From positions 50,329,550 to 50,393,549 of the forward strand of contig NC_030817.1 in the NCBI RefSeq assembly GCF_001704415.2: DNA of 64,000 bases, given 5' to 3'. Within the stretch, counting starts at the first letter, position 1; every line of letters starts with the position of its first letter. Positions 48,766 through 59,689 of this stretch are shown here, piece by piece. Source of the stretch: Capra hircus. Lineage: Eukaryota > Chordata > Mammalia > Artiodactyla > Bovidae. The notes beneath the pieces were generated by a model. The model was not told the origin of the DNA, made no database searches, and saw only the letters and a list, made by a program, of their open reading frames with translations. A program made the translations under genes and the position numbers.

Positions 48766-50304
48766 AAACAGAGCTTATCAATGAGGAAACTGTATAACCA
48801 GTTCTGTAGTTCTGAACTGTAGTTCACAATCTGTAGTTCTGAAGTACAGATAGGCTGGGGAAAATGATATTGGCATTTGGGAAATACAGTGAGAGAATTT
48901 TTGGAAACTCTGAGGTAACTCTTAGAGAAGGAGTTTTAAAATTGGTGTTTTCCTGTGGTTCAGTGTCCTTTCACCAAAAATGGTAAGTAGGCAGTCAAAA
49001 GAGAGTAAGGAAATCCCCATCACTTTATATTAATGCAGGGATCTCAGCTTTTTGAAGCTCTCATATCTCTTTTTTGGGGAGTGGTGGTTTCTGACCTGTT
49101 TAGAGCAAGTATTGCCTAGTATGCTTTCTTTAAGGACGTGAACTGAGTTCAGGGTTTGCATAGGTCATAGTGTAAGCTAACTGCACACCTGCAGTGCTGC
49201 CCAGGCTGCCTGACATCCCATCCCAGGCCTTGGAGTCATTCCAGGAAGCATAAAGGGATGTGGGGACCTGAGCTGTGAATGTCTGCTGGGGAGCCTTGAG
49301 GTTTCCTCAGCCTGGACCTCACTCCTCACAGTGGAACCCACAGACTAGCCTCACTGGCACCGCCTGAGAGTTTGTTAGAAATACAGAGCCCCGGCCTGCA
49401 TTCTTCCTAAGTTAGAATGAGCATTTAAGAATTCCCCAAGTGAGTCCTGCACTATTGAAATGGGAGAAGCCCTGGCTTAGAAGCCTCATGCCGGTGAAAT
49501 TTATAGATATCTAGGGCAAGAGATGAAATGAGCAGCTTATGATTAAAATAGATGCTATTTCTTTTCCTCAGTAGTTTACTGTTGCTCTGGTAGGGGAAAG
49601 CTGCCACCATAACACAGGGGACTTGGTTCTCCGCGCATTCAGAGTGACTAAAGGACTCGTCATTCGTGAACCAGGTCCTCACTGTGGACATGGAACTGAT
49701 GTCCGCAGCCATGATATGGAAAGCTGGTGACCTCCCAGCAGGTGACCCGGCCTCAAGGACACTTCGAGGACCCATCAGCTGAGCTCCTGCAGCCTCACTC
49801 ACTGAAGTGTGGGGGTGGCTGGTGACGTGGAACCAACGAGCCAGCGTTCCAATCTCTGGACTAGCAGCCTCCACGCCTCAGCTATTTTCCCTCGTTCAGC
49901 AAAAAAAAGGAAAACAGAAAAGAAACAAAACTGGCTGTGGAAGAGGCCTTGTTAATTAGTAAAATCTGATGTCATGTGTGTTGGTTCTGTATTAGGACAA
50001 GCCAGGAGGGCCTTGCCTTACCCGATTACTTTTTATCCATCAGGAGTGGGCCTGTCCCCGGTGTCTGGTGTGTGCTTCTGCCGTGCATCAGCACCTTTGG
50101 GTCAGGAAAAACACCCAGACATGGCTATTTGTGGTGCTGTTGGGGAGTTTTGTGCTTGACATGGATAAAAGCTTCCTCTGGCCCTAGGTGACAGTGTGAA
50201 CATTTCTAAATGTGTGCGTTAACACATGAAAATGTGCCAGCTTGTATGCAAGTCATTATTTGCAATGAATGGTGGTACCAGGCAAAAAGACTGGGGCTTC
50301 GCTC
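48766..50304. other. Intronic stretch with a faint hAT relic
   Basis: 49325-49460 (gagagtttgttagaaataca) resembles an old non-autonomous hAT element of the MER5/MER20 kind; low certainty. Otherwise nothing recognised. Confidence 0.4.
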
Positions 50305-50353
50305 TGTGTGTGTGTGTGTGTAGATAACAGTTATATATTCCTCCTCCAACCAC

Positions 50354-50395
<42 letters not shown>

Positions 50396-50422
50396 ACAGT
50401 TATATATTCCTCCTCCAACCAC

Positions 50423-50464
<42 letters not shown>

Positions 50465-50674
50465 ACAGTTATATATTCCTCCTCCAACCACCACCTGTGT
50501 GTGTGTGTGTGTGTGTGTGTAGATAAGTTATATATTCCTCCTCCAACCACCACCTGTGTGTGTGTGTGTGTGTGTGTGTAGATAACAGTTATATATTCCT
50601 CCTCCAACCACCACCTCTGTGTGTGTGTGTGTGTGTGTGTGTAGATAACAGTTATATATTCCTCCTCCAACCAC

Positions 50675-50720
<46 letters not shown>

Positions 50721-50747
50721 ACAGTTATATATTCCTCCTCCAACCAC

Positions 50748-50787
<40 letters not shown>

Positions 50788-50814
50788 ACAGTTATATATT
50801 CCTCCTCCAACCAC

Positions 50815-50852
<38 letters not shown>

Positions 50853-50893
50853 TGTGTAGATAACAGTTATATATTCCTCCTCCAACCACCACC
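50305..50893. repeat. Compound VNTR: nine 37-bp blocks alternating with (TG)n tracts
   Basis: Blocks start with tagata at 50321, 50390, 50459, 50520, 50579, 50642, 50715, 50782 and 50857 and end in ccaccacc. All are 37 bp except the fourth, which lacks two bases (35 bp). TG tracts before and between them are 16, 32, 32, 24, 24, 26, 36, 30 and 38 bp. The 26-bp tract starts with tc and the 38-bp tract has one TA. A C9-10 run follows the last block. Each block contains the palindrome ataacagttat and, on the minus strand, ggtggtggttggaggagg. Open frames through the array (Thr-His repeats on the minus strand, Cys-Val on the plus) are artefacts of the repeat. Confidence 0.97.
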
Positions 50894-50896
50894 CCC

Positions 50897-52332
50897 CCCC
50901 TTTAAATCAGTAATTAGAGCATATGGTTAAAAGTCAACTATTTTAGAAGTAGTAGAAATTCATCTAAATTTGCTGAGTTGCACGTTGAAACATGCTGTTT
51001 GTCTGTTTGGAAGAATTTTCTTAGTTGCCATCAGTTTGCCAGAGCATCCTTGATTGGGAAATGGGGCTAAATTTTTAATGAATTAGCCAACCAAGAAACC
51101 TGACTTGCCCTTAAAATAAGGGGTCATGTAATTTGTGCAGTACAGTTGCACTGGAAAGACAAGATCTCTTTTCTCTCTTTTGAGAAATCTATAGGCATGA
51201 TATTGAGCTAGTTAAAATGGGCAAGTTATAGTCTGAAGCCGGGTTTGATTTAGAACCAGCTGGACAAAGTCCTGACCTTGTGAGAAATAAATGTGGGTTT
51301 TGTTGGCTTGGTTTGCATCTTGGCAGCCACAGGAGCCATTGCTTAGTTTTACTAGCTACTTACAGTAGTGTAGGTAGGTAACCTCTTCCCTCTTTTATAA
51401 ATGAGGAAACTAAGGCTCTAGGAGGCCAGGCCCTGTAAAGGGGCCCAGGAAGAGAGACAGCCTGGATTTGAGTCTAATCTGGTCGACTCACTGCAGAAAC
51501 CTCAGCTCCACCTGTACACTCCTAGATGCACAAACTGAGCATTGCATTCTTGAGGTGATTTATATCTGTGTTATTCAGACTGAGATATGTATATGTGTGC
51601 TGGGTGGGGAGAGTGCTTGCCATGGCTATAGGTGAGAAGTGGCCCGTCTTCCTGGAACACCGAGAACACAGTGTCTCAATATAAAGAGACATGGAGTAGA
51701 ATGAAAGTCACAGTGTCGATTGCATATTGCCCATGCATTTTGGATGGAGAAGCCCACACCTTAGACACAGTCCTCTGCATCCCTCAGGTGTCTGTCATCA
51801 CCCCAGGTTGGACTTCTCTGCCCTGGGGTTACTGGGGTGGAAAATTTGGAGAAGCACTCATGTAAGTGCAAGTCCTGGGCCATGTGGGCCTTTTCCACTC
51901 TCCCAGCTATATGTGGTGAAAAGGAATTTCTTAACTATGTAAACCAGCGTGGGAGAGTTGGCACTCCGCTCTGTTTGTACAGCTGCTCCCCGGCTCCTGC
52001 TCCACAGTCTTTCATGGCCTGGAGGTATCTGAGAATTTGCTGGGAGAGGGTTTTCTAGAGGCCGGAGGAGGTGAGAACTGGACTGCAGAGGTAGTTGTCC
52101 TCCAAGTGCCTATGGCCATTGTTCATCTTTTCAACAGAAATTATATTTATTTAAACATTTAAAAATATTTCTTGAATTTCCATAGTTCACAATTTAAAAG
52201 TTATAAGAGGGTTGCAATGGATTACTTCTCTCTGCCTTTTTTCATAGCCCCACTTCCCTTCTTTACAGCTAGCCAGAGTCACCAGTTTCTTGTGTAACCC
52301 AGTAAATACATATTTACCCCTTATTTTTTTTC
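50897..52332. other. Intronic stretch with an antisense MIR
   Basis: MIR-like segment near 51385-51475 (ataaatgaggaaactaaggc). Nothing else recognised. Confidence 0.5.
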
Positions 52333-52678
52333 GTTCAGGAGCTAAGTCATGTCTGACTTCTTGCGACCCCATGAACTGCAGCACGCCAGGCTTCCCTGTC
52401 TTTCACTGTCTCTCAGAGTTTGTCCATGTCCATTAACTCATGTCCATTTGAGTTGGTGATGGCATCCAACTATCTCAGCCTCCATTGCCCCCTTTTCCTG
52501 CCCTCAGTCTTTCTTAGCATCATGGTCTTTTCCAGTGAGTTGGCTTTTCACATCAGGTGGCCAGAGTATTGGAGCTTCAGCTTTAACATCAGTCCTTCCA
52601 ATGAATATTCAGGGTTGATTTCCTTAGGGTTGGCTAGTTTGATCTTCTTGCAGTCCAGGGGGCTCTCAGGAGTCGTCT
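52333..52678 (-). mobile_element. BovB (RTE) 3' portion, antisense
   Basis: ctaagtcatgtctgacttct, atgaactgcagcacgccagg, tcaggtggccagagtattgg, cttccaatgaatattcaggg. Reads as the same 3' coding region as 33041-33777, in the opposite direction. Confidence 0.9.
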
Positions 52679-52689
52679 TGATACAGACA

Positions 52690-53371
52690 GAAGCACACCA
52701 GGTGTACGAGTCTGTGCACTGTATGTTCCTTGTGTAATCTTATTTCCTCCCCCCACCCCGCCACCATTTTTCCCCCCACCTACACGGGATATCATTGAAC
52801 TGATGTAACTTATATAACAAGTGCCTGATCGATTTGTGTTTAGTTATTTTCAGTCTGTCAGTATTATAGTGCTGCTATTGATAATCCTGTTTATATGTCA
52901 TTTTGCACACCTGTAGGGTAAGTAAGTGCTGGAAGAGAAGTTGCTGGGTCAAGGGAAAGGTACGTTATATTCCTGATGGATGCCCCTGAGTCACCCTCCA
53001 GGAGCGCATCCCAGTTTCTAGCCCCAGCTGCTGTGGATGAGGGAACCTGCTCCTTATACCACCACACAATGTGTTCTCCGACCTCTTGACCTTGGCCGCC
53101 TGATAGGTGAAGAAATGCTCCCAGGCAGTTTTAACGAATGGTTCAACCTTGAAAAACAAGAGAACATCTGCTATTTTTGCCTTTGTGGTGATGACCTAGT
53201 GTAGTGTTTCCAACCTTTTGGAGTGGAATTAGAGTTGATATTTGTTAACTATTTCTTACGGCTTGTCTGAATGAATATACATAAGATATTAAAAGACAAA
53301 TCCATGTGATCTTTTTTACAGTTAGATATTACATAGAGCACATGATGTAGCTAAATGAAAACGTGACGAAC
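52690..53371. other. Intronic stretch with probable L1 relic
   Basis: 52790-52960 (gtgctgctattgataatcct, ctggaagagaagttgctggg) looks like an old antisense L1 3' piece; the remainder shows nothing recognised. Confidence 0.4.
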
Positions 53372-53530
53372 GGTGTGCAAGAGATGCGAGTTCAGTCCCT
53401 GGTTTGGGAACATCCCTTGGAGGAGGAAATGGCAACCCACTCCAGTATTCTTGTCTGGAAAATTCTGTGGACAGAGGAGACTTGGTGGACTGCAGTCTGT
53501 GGGATTGCGAAAGAGTCGGACATAACTGAA
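53372..53530 (+). mobile_element. Bov-tA SINE, sense
   Basis: Degraded head, then ctggtttgggaacatccctt, body atggcaacccactccagtat, end gtcggacataactgaacaca. Its tail has undergone the inverted duplication at 53521-53571. Confidence 0.85.
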
Positions 53531-53571
53531 CACACACTCAGTGTGTGTTCAGTTCATAACTGAACACACAC
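53521..53571. repeat. Direct plus inverted triplication at a SINE tail
   Basis: cataactgaacacacac occurs at 53521-53537 and again at 53555-53571. Between them gtgtgtgttcagtt (53541-53554) is the exact reverse complement of 53524-53537, giving a 14-bp stem with the 3-nt loop tca. Confidence 0.97.
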
Positions 53572-54619
53572 ATCCTCTCTGCTTTTGCTGTGACATCCAA
53601 CACCTGAGTTCAAAGAATCACAGAAACAAAGTATTGGCAATTAGTTAATTCAGTGAGGTCAGCGTTGTTTGTCCCCAGTGACATGTCAAAGTAGATCTTT
53701 ACTGACTCAGGTCCTGGGAGAGTTCTCCTGCCTTTGACACAGTCGTGAGATACAGACTGAAGTGTTTGGAAAAGATCTGCTTTGATGAGAGTTCAGAGTT
53801 GGAAGAGCTTTTGGAGTCTCTGCTGGGAAGTCATGGAGAAGAAATTGCATGTAGGACTTGCCTTGAATAAAGGGATGTGATTTTATTCTTTCAGATTCCA
53901 GCACTGCTATAAGTGAATTAGGTTTGGTTTCAGGAAAAGCAGTCTTATCCTGTGGACTTAATATGAAATCGTGGATTGGCGGTGTGGTGGTAGGGTGGGG
54001 GCAGGAACAGGGGAGTGGCTGTGAAAAGTCTTGCCAAGGGAGGCGTAAGTTAAATTTATTTGTATACATGATGTGGTTTGCCACACTACGAGACGTAAAG
54101 CAAAACACATTATCATTTTACAAATAGTCAAAACAGGACAAAGCACCTCAACACGTACATGCTCCTGTAGAGTCACACTCAGCCTGTGAACGTGAGAATT
54201 GGGATTGGGGCAGGCCCTGCCGCCAGATGCCGAGTGATAACCTGCCTGGTCCATCCTCCCGAGATGAATGAATGGACTCAGGATGTGTCCTGCAGCTTTC
54301 AAACAGAGAAAAGACCGAAATCCAAACATCAAAGTACAGCATAGGGTCCTTTATCTAGCATGTCAGGGTGCCAGATACGCCCAAATCCAGCTTAAACCAG
54401 GTCTGGTTTTCAGTATCCTTGCTCTTCCTGAGATTTCTGAGGGAATGGAAGAGCACGGACTGCACGTGTACGTGTTCTTGCCTTCACCAGAAAATTGAGG
54501 CCAAGATCTTTAGCCTCTTGTTCTCTCAATGATGCCTCAGCAGACCTCAGATCCTCCATCCCCTCCTTCCGACTCAGTCTCTAGGTTTCCTTCATCCTGT
54601 TTTTCCTCTTTTTGAAAAT
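53572..54619. other. Intronic stretch without recognised repeats
   Basis: Nothing recognised; the 133-codon minus-strand frame at 53707-54108 has no domain. Confidence 0.45.
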
Positions 54620-54771
54620 CAGCTGTAGTGAGATACTTAGCATACAATTTGACTATTTAAACTGCAAAACCAGTGGCTTTTAGCATGTTTACAGAGTTCT
54701 GCAGTCATCACTAAAATTTTAGAACATTTTCATCACCCCAAAACAAAACCCTCTACTTTTTAGAGACAAAT

Positions 54772-54788
54772 TATATATATATATATAT
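54772..54788. repeat. (TA)n microsatellite
   Basis: About eight TA dinucleotides within the old L1. Confidence 0.9.
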
Positions 54789-55116
54789 GATACATGTATT
54801 GTTTTAAAACAGTATATGGGATCATATGCTGTATAGTATTTAACTTCCTATGCACCATATCCTGACTTTTAAGAATTTTTGTTGAATTAGTGTTTTTATA
54901 ATGGTGTGTTAGTTTCAGGTGTACAGCACAGTAATTCAGGTATATTCTATTTTAGATTCTTTTCCATTATAGGTTGTTAAAAATATTTCATATAGTTACC
55001 TGTGTTGTATAGTATATCCCTATTGGTTATTTGTTTTATATAGTGTGTATATTTTAATTCCAAATCCTGTACCCTTTAGGTGTCATCTCCCAGTCTTTCT
55101 CATTTCTCTCAGGCCT

Positions 55117-55378
55117 GCTACTGCTAGTCACTTCAGTCGTGTCCGACTCTGTGTGACCCCATAGACGGCAGCCTACCAGGCTCCACTGTCCCTGGGATTC
55201 TCCAGGCAAGAGCACTGGAGTGGGTTGCCATTTCCTTGTCCAATGCGTGAAAGTGAAAGTGAAGTCACTCAGTCATGTCCGACTCCTAGCGACCCCATGG
55301 ACTGCAGCCTACCAGGCTCCTCCATTCATGGGATTTGCCAGGCAAGAGTACTGGAGTGGGGTGCCGTTGCCTTCTCTG
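55117..55378 (-). mobile_element. Bov-A2 SINE (dimer), antisense, 12-bp TSD
   Basis: Two antisense BovA monomers separated by cgtgaaagtgaaagtgaagt. Direct repeats tctctcaggcct at 55105-55116 and 55379-55390. Confidence 0.95.
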
Positions 55379-55581
55379 TCTCTCAGGCCTAGGCAACCAC
55401 TAATTTATTTTTCCATCTCTATATAATTGCCTATTGTGGACATTTTATATAAATGTTAATATGTGGCCTTTTATGAATGACTTCTTTGACTTAGCATAAT
55501 GTTTTCAAGCTTCATCCGTGTTGTAGCATGTATAAGTACTTTATTCCTTTTTTAGGACCAAATAATATTCCATCATATGGA

Positions 55582-55783
55582 CAGACCATGGCTCAGCTGG
55601 TAAAGAACTGCCTGCCAATGTAGGAGACTCAGGAGACATGGGTTCAATCCTGGGTTGGGAAGATCCCATGGAGAAGCAACCCTCTCCAATATTCTTGCCT
55701 GGAAAATCCCATGGACAGAGGAGCCTGGTGGGCTATAGTCCATGGGGTTGCAAAAAGTTGGCCATGACTGAGTGAACACACAT
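55582..55783 (+). mobile_element. Bov-tA SINE, sense
   Basis: Head gaccatggctcagctggtaa, body attcttgcctggaaaatccc, end tggccatgactgagtgaaca. Followed by three tandem ggtcac units at 55784-55801. Confidence 0.9.
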
Positions 55784-55937
55784 GGTCACGGTCACGGTCA
55801 CCAGTTGAGGAATATTTAGGCTGTTTCCACATTTTGGCTACCATGAGCAATACTGTTGTGGAGTTTTTGCGCAAGTTTTTATGTAGCCGTTATGTTTTCA
55901 TTTCTCTTAGGTATATATATATAGGAGTGGAATTGTT

Positions 55938-56146
55938 GGATTCCCTGGTGGCTCAGACGGTAAAGCGTCTGCCCACAATGCGTGAGACCAGGGTTTGATC
56001 CCTGGGTTGAGAAGATCCCCTGGAGAAGGAAATGGCAACCCACTCCAGTACTCTTGCCTAGAAAATTCCATGGATGGAGGGGCCTGGTGGGCTATAGTCC
56101 ATGCGGTCGCAAAGAGTTGGACACGACTGAGCAAATTCACTTTATG
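55938..56146 (+). mobile_element. Bov-tA SINE, sense
   Basis: gattccctggtggctcagac, ggtttgatccctgggttgag, cccactccagtactcttgcc, ttggacacgactgagcaaat. Confidence 0.92.
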
Positions 56147-56299
56147 ATCACCCTTTAAAATTTTGAGCATCTTTTGGAACTGTTTTCCAAAGTGGCCACA
56201 CCATTTTGCATTCTCACCACCATCATATGAGGGTTCTGATTTCTCTTTATCCTCCCCACCAGTAGCTATTATTTAAAACAAAAAAAAAAAACCCATAAT

Positions 56300-56420
56300 T
56301 TTATTTATTTTTAGCCTCAGAGCATGACATGTAGGATCTTAGTTCCCCAACTAGGGATTGAATTCCCATGCTCTGCATTGGAAGCAAAGAGTCTTAACCA
56401 CTAGACCACCAGGAGGATCT
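56300..56420 (-). mobile_element. CHR-type SINE fragment
   Basis: tgacatgtaggatcttagtt, ccaactagggattgaattcc, ctagaccaccaggaggatc. Confidence 0.7.
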
Positions 56421-56605
56421 TCTCATGTACTTGTTGGACTTTAGGAACTGTTTAGAAGCTTGAGAGTGGAGTGAAAATTTATGCTAGCAAGTTGAAGTTC
56501 TCTTCAGAGTTATATCAGTAAACCAGAACTCAGTCTATGCCTTCCCACTAAGCATTTAAAAATACATTTCTTTTCTTAATTGGGGAAAAGTTTCTATCCT
56601 CAAGT

Positions 56606-56745
56606 CGGGAAGACCCCATGGAGAAGGAAATGGCAACCCACTCCAGTATTATTGCCTGGAGAATTCCATGGACACAGGAGCCGGGCAGGCTACAGTCCAT
56701 AGGACTGCAGAGTTGGACATGAGTGTGTGACTAAGTTTCATTTTT
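56606..56745 (+). mobile_element. Bov-tA SINE body, sense
   Basis: gggaagaccccatggagaag, tattattgcctggagaattc, ttggacatgagtgtgtgact. The head is missing. Confidence 0.85.
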
Positions 56746-56751
56746 TCTTTC

Positions 56752-56784
56752 ATATATATATGGAATATATATATATATATATAT
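56752..56784. repeat. (AT)n microsatellite
   Basis: AT dinucleotides interrupted once by tgga; it lies at the tail of the preceding SINE. Confidence 0.9.
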
Positions 56785-57316
56785 TCTTTGAAAGATGTCT
56801 GTTCAGATCCTTTGGTCATTTAAAAAATTGGGTTGTCTTTTTATTGAAGATTTCTTTATGTATTTTAAATATGAGTTGTTTATCAGATATATGATTTGTA
56901 AATATTTTCTCTCTTATTGTGGATTATCTTTTCACCTTCTTGTTATCATTAGCATGAAAGGTTTTGATTTTGATAAGATCTAATTTTTTTTTATTACTTG
57001 TGTTTTGGTATTGTATCTTAGAAGCCTTACATAATTCAAGCTCATGATATTTACTCCAGTGTTTTCTTTTAGAAGAAATTTATAGTTTTAGATCTTACAT
57101 TTAGGTATATGATCCATTCTGAGTTAATTTTTATGTGTGGTGTAAGGAAGGGATCTAACTTCATTCTTTTGCATTTGGCTTGGCTCGTTGAGAATCAGTG
57201 GACGGGCTGAGTTTTGGACTGTTAGTTTTATGCCCTTGAACTACACGTTTATCCTTAACGTGTGTACCCCTTGCTAACTGTATCTTTGTAGTCTCTTATC
57301 TCTTGATGGGAAAGTT

Positions 57317-58830
57317 AGGCTGTTGCTGTTCAGTCGCTAAGTCTTGTCCAACTCTTTGTGACCCCATGAACTGCAGCACTTCCTGTCCTTCACTGTCTCC
57401 CAGAGTTTGCTCAAACTCATGTCCATTGAGTCAGTGATACCATCCAACTGTCTCATCCTTTGTCTCTCCCTTCTCCTCTTGCCCTCAGTCTTTCCCAGCA
57501 TCAGGGTCTCTTCCAGTGTGTCAGCTCTTTGCATCAGGTGGCCAAAGTATTGGAACACAGCTTCAGCATCAGTTCTTCCAGTGAATATTCAGGGTTGATT
57601 TTCTTTAAGATTGACTAGTTTGGTCTCCTTGCAGTCCAAAGGACTCTTAAGAGCCTTCTCCAGCACCACAATTTGAAAGCATCGATTCTTCATTGCCCAG
57701 TCTTCTTTATGGTCCAACTCTCACATCCATACATGACTACTGGAAGACCATAGCTTTGCTATATGGACCTTTGTGGCAAAGTGATGTCTCTGCTTTTTAT
57801 TAAGCTATCTAGGTTTGTCATAGCTTTCTTTTCTAGGAGCAAGCATTTTTAAATTTCATGGCTTCAGTTACTGTCTGTGGTGATTTTGGAGACCAAGAAA
57901 ATGAAATCTGTCACTGCTTCTGCTTTTCCCCTTCTGTTTGCCATGAAGTGATGGGAGTGAGTGTCATGACCTCAGTTGTTTTTTTAACGTTGAGTTTCAA
58001 GCTAGCCCTTTCACTCTCCCCTTTCACCCTTATCAAGAAGCTCTTTAGTTCCTCTTCACTTTCTGCCGTTAGAGTGATATCATCTGCATACCTGAGGTTG
58101 TTGATATTTCTCCTGGCAGTCTTGATTCCAGCTTGTGAGTCATCCAGCTTGGCATTTCACATACTATACTCTGCATAGAAGTTAAATAACCGGGGCGACA
58201 GTATATAGCCTTCTCATTCTCCTTTCCCAGTTTTGAACCAGTCTGTTGTTCCATGTCTGAATCTAACTGTTGCTTCTTGACCTGCATACAGGTTTTTCAA
58301 GAGGCAGGTAAGGTGATCTGGTATTCCCATCTCTTGAAGAATTCTCCACAGTTTGTTGTGATCCACACAGTTAAAGGCTTTAGCGTAGTCAATGAAGTAG
58401 AAGTAGATATTTTTCTGGAATTCCCTTGCCTTTTCTATGATTCAGTGAATGTTGGCAATTTGATCTCTGGTTCCTCTGCCTTTTCTAAACCCAGCTTGTA
58501 CATCACCAGGGTCTCGATTCATGTCCTGTTGAAGCCTAACTTGAAGGATTTGGAGCATAACCTTACTAGCATATGAAATGAGCGCAATTGTCCAGTAGTT
58601 TAAACATTCTTTGACACTGCCCTTCTTTGGGATTGGAGTGAAAACTGGCCTTTTCCAGTCTTGTGACCAGTGTTGAGTGTCCCAAATTTGCTGACATGTT
58701 GAGTGTAGCACTTTAACAGCGTTATCTTTTAAGATTTGAAATAGCTCAGCTGGAATTCCATCACCTCCACTAGCTTTGTTCATAGTAATGCTTTCTAAGG
58801 CCCACTTGACTTCACACTCCAAGATGTGTG
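57317..58830 (-). mobile_element. BovB (RTE) LINE, 1.5-kb antisense copy with reverse-transcriptase remnants
   Basis: Longest BovB copy here; 5'-truncated. On the minus strand 58822-58442 encodes reverse-transcriptase N-terminal blocks: NKASGGDGIPAELF, FTPIPKKGS, NYWTIALIS and QAGFRKGRGTRDQI. The catalytic Y-A-D-D codons are visible at 58090-58079, in a different open segment. Frameshifts separate the blocks, so the enzyme is dead. RTE elements move by target-primed reverse transcription in the nucleus and also supply the machinery for Bov SINEs. BovB is known to have entered ruminant ancestors by horizontal transfer. Confidence 0.93.
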
Positions 58831-59129
58831 ACTTTTAAGATGCCAAGCCAAAAAATAAAAGCCCATGTGATATCTGAAATTAACGGTAATCATTCTGTAA
58901 TTGTTGCCATTCCTTTCAGTTATGGATTGTGGGCTGCACATTCTCATTTTCAGATGAGACTACCTAGAGTTTGCACAAGGAACTATATCATAATTTAAGC
59001 ATATTTTAATTTCCATTTTATGTTAGACATTTAAAAAAACTTACAAGCATAAATTGCCCTTCATCAGGAAAGCAAACTCATTGGTGGTTATAAGACTAGG
59101 TTCTAGATTTGTTCTGCTTGAATACATTT
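58831..59129. other. Short unique intronic stretch
   Basis: Nothing recognised. Confidence 0.4.
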
Positions 59130-59206
59130 CCTCCTACATAAACTTGGACAAGTTCCTCAGTCTACCCAAGTGCGAGTTTCTTTGTCTTTAAGAAGAGTAA
59201 CCACCT
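59130..59206 (+). mobile_element. MIR SINE remnant, interrupted by a CHR SINE
   Basis: cttggacaagttcctcagtc and gtttctttgtctttaag; the MIR appears to resume after the SINE at 59495 (cctagagttgttaaaagg). Confidence 0.6.
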
Positions 59207-59480
59207 GGGCTTTCCTGGTGGTCCATTGGTTAAGAATCTGCCTGCTAATGCAGGAGACATGGGTTTGACCCCTGGTCTGGGAAGATTCCACACGCTGTGG
59301 GGCAGCTAAGCCCACAAGCCAAAACTTCTGAAGCCCACATGCTCTAGAGTCTGTGCTCTGCACAACAGGAGAAGCCACTGCAATGAGAAGCCGCTCAGCA
59401 CAACCAGAAAGTAGCCCCCGCTTGCCACAACTAGAGAAAGCCCGCACACAATGAAGACCCAGTGAAGCAAAAAAAAAGAG
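59207..59480 (+). mobile_element. CHR-type SINE, sense, nested in MIR
   Basis: gggctttcctggtggtccat, gggtttgacccctggtctgg, acaatgaagacccagtgaag, then a poly-A tail. Flanks aagagtaaccacct (59193-59206) and aatagcaaccacct (59481-59494) match at 12 of 14 positions and are the TSD. Confidence 0.9.
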
Positions 59481-59689
59481 AATAGCAACCACCTCCTAGA
59501 GTTGTTAAAAGGTTGAAATTTCATGTCAAGGACACTGGTATGGTTCTGCAAAACTTTTCTGTAAATAGCTAGATAGTAAATATTTTAAACTTTGGCCCCA
59601 AGTCCTGACACAGCTGTTATACTACAAAAGTGGCCACAGATAGTATGTCCCCAAATGGATGCTGCAGAGTTCCAGTAACGCCTGATTTA

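Larger units (their letters stand above)
54620..57195 (-). mobile_element. Old L1 in antisense, split by several later insertions
   Basis: Pieces at about 54620-54880, 55391-55580, 55803-55937, 56150-56290 and 56785-57195 read as one ordered antisense old L1: catcaccccaaaacaaaacc, cttcatccgtgttgtagcat, gtggccacaccattttgcat, gatgtctgttcagatccttt, tatgatccattctgagttaa. A second L1 3' end lies at 54885-55080. No intact coding frame remains. Confidence 0.8.

Noticed and set aside
50206..50885. Long minus-strand frames with Thr-His repeats and an EEEYITVIY motif, and a plus-strand Cys-Val repeat frame
   Set aside because: They are translations of the TG/37-bp tandem array. The same peptide appears in several frames, and there is no splice or promoter context.
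50305..50893. CRISPR-like regular array
   Set aside because: The genome is a mammal, the 'spacers' are all TG repeats of the same sequence, and no cas gene exists. It is a VNTR.
1664..56146. tRNA genes suggested by B-box-like gggtttgatccctgg motifs in many places
   Set aside because: These are tRNA-Glu-derived heads of Bov-tA and CHR SINEs, attached to SINE bodies and unable to form complete tRNAs.
58442..58822. 126-codon ORF with reverse-transcriptase similarity as a host gene
   Set aside because: It is the decayed coding region of a BovB LINE, separated by frameshifts from its catalytic part.
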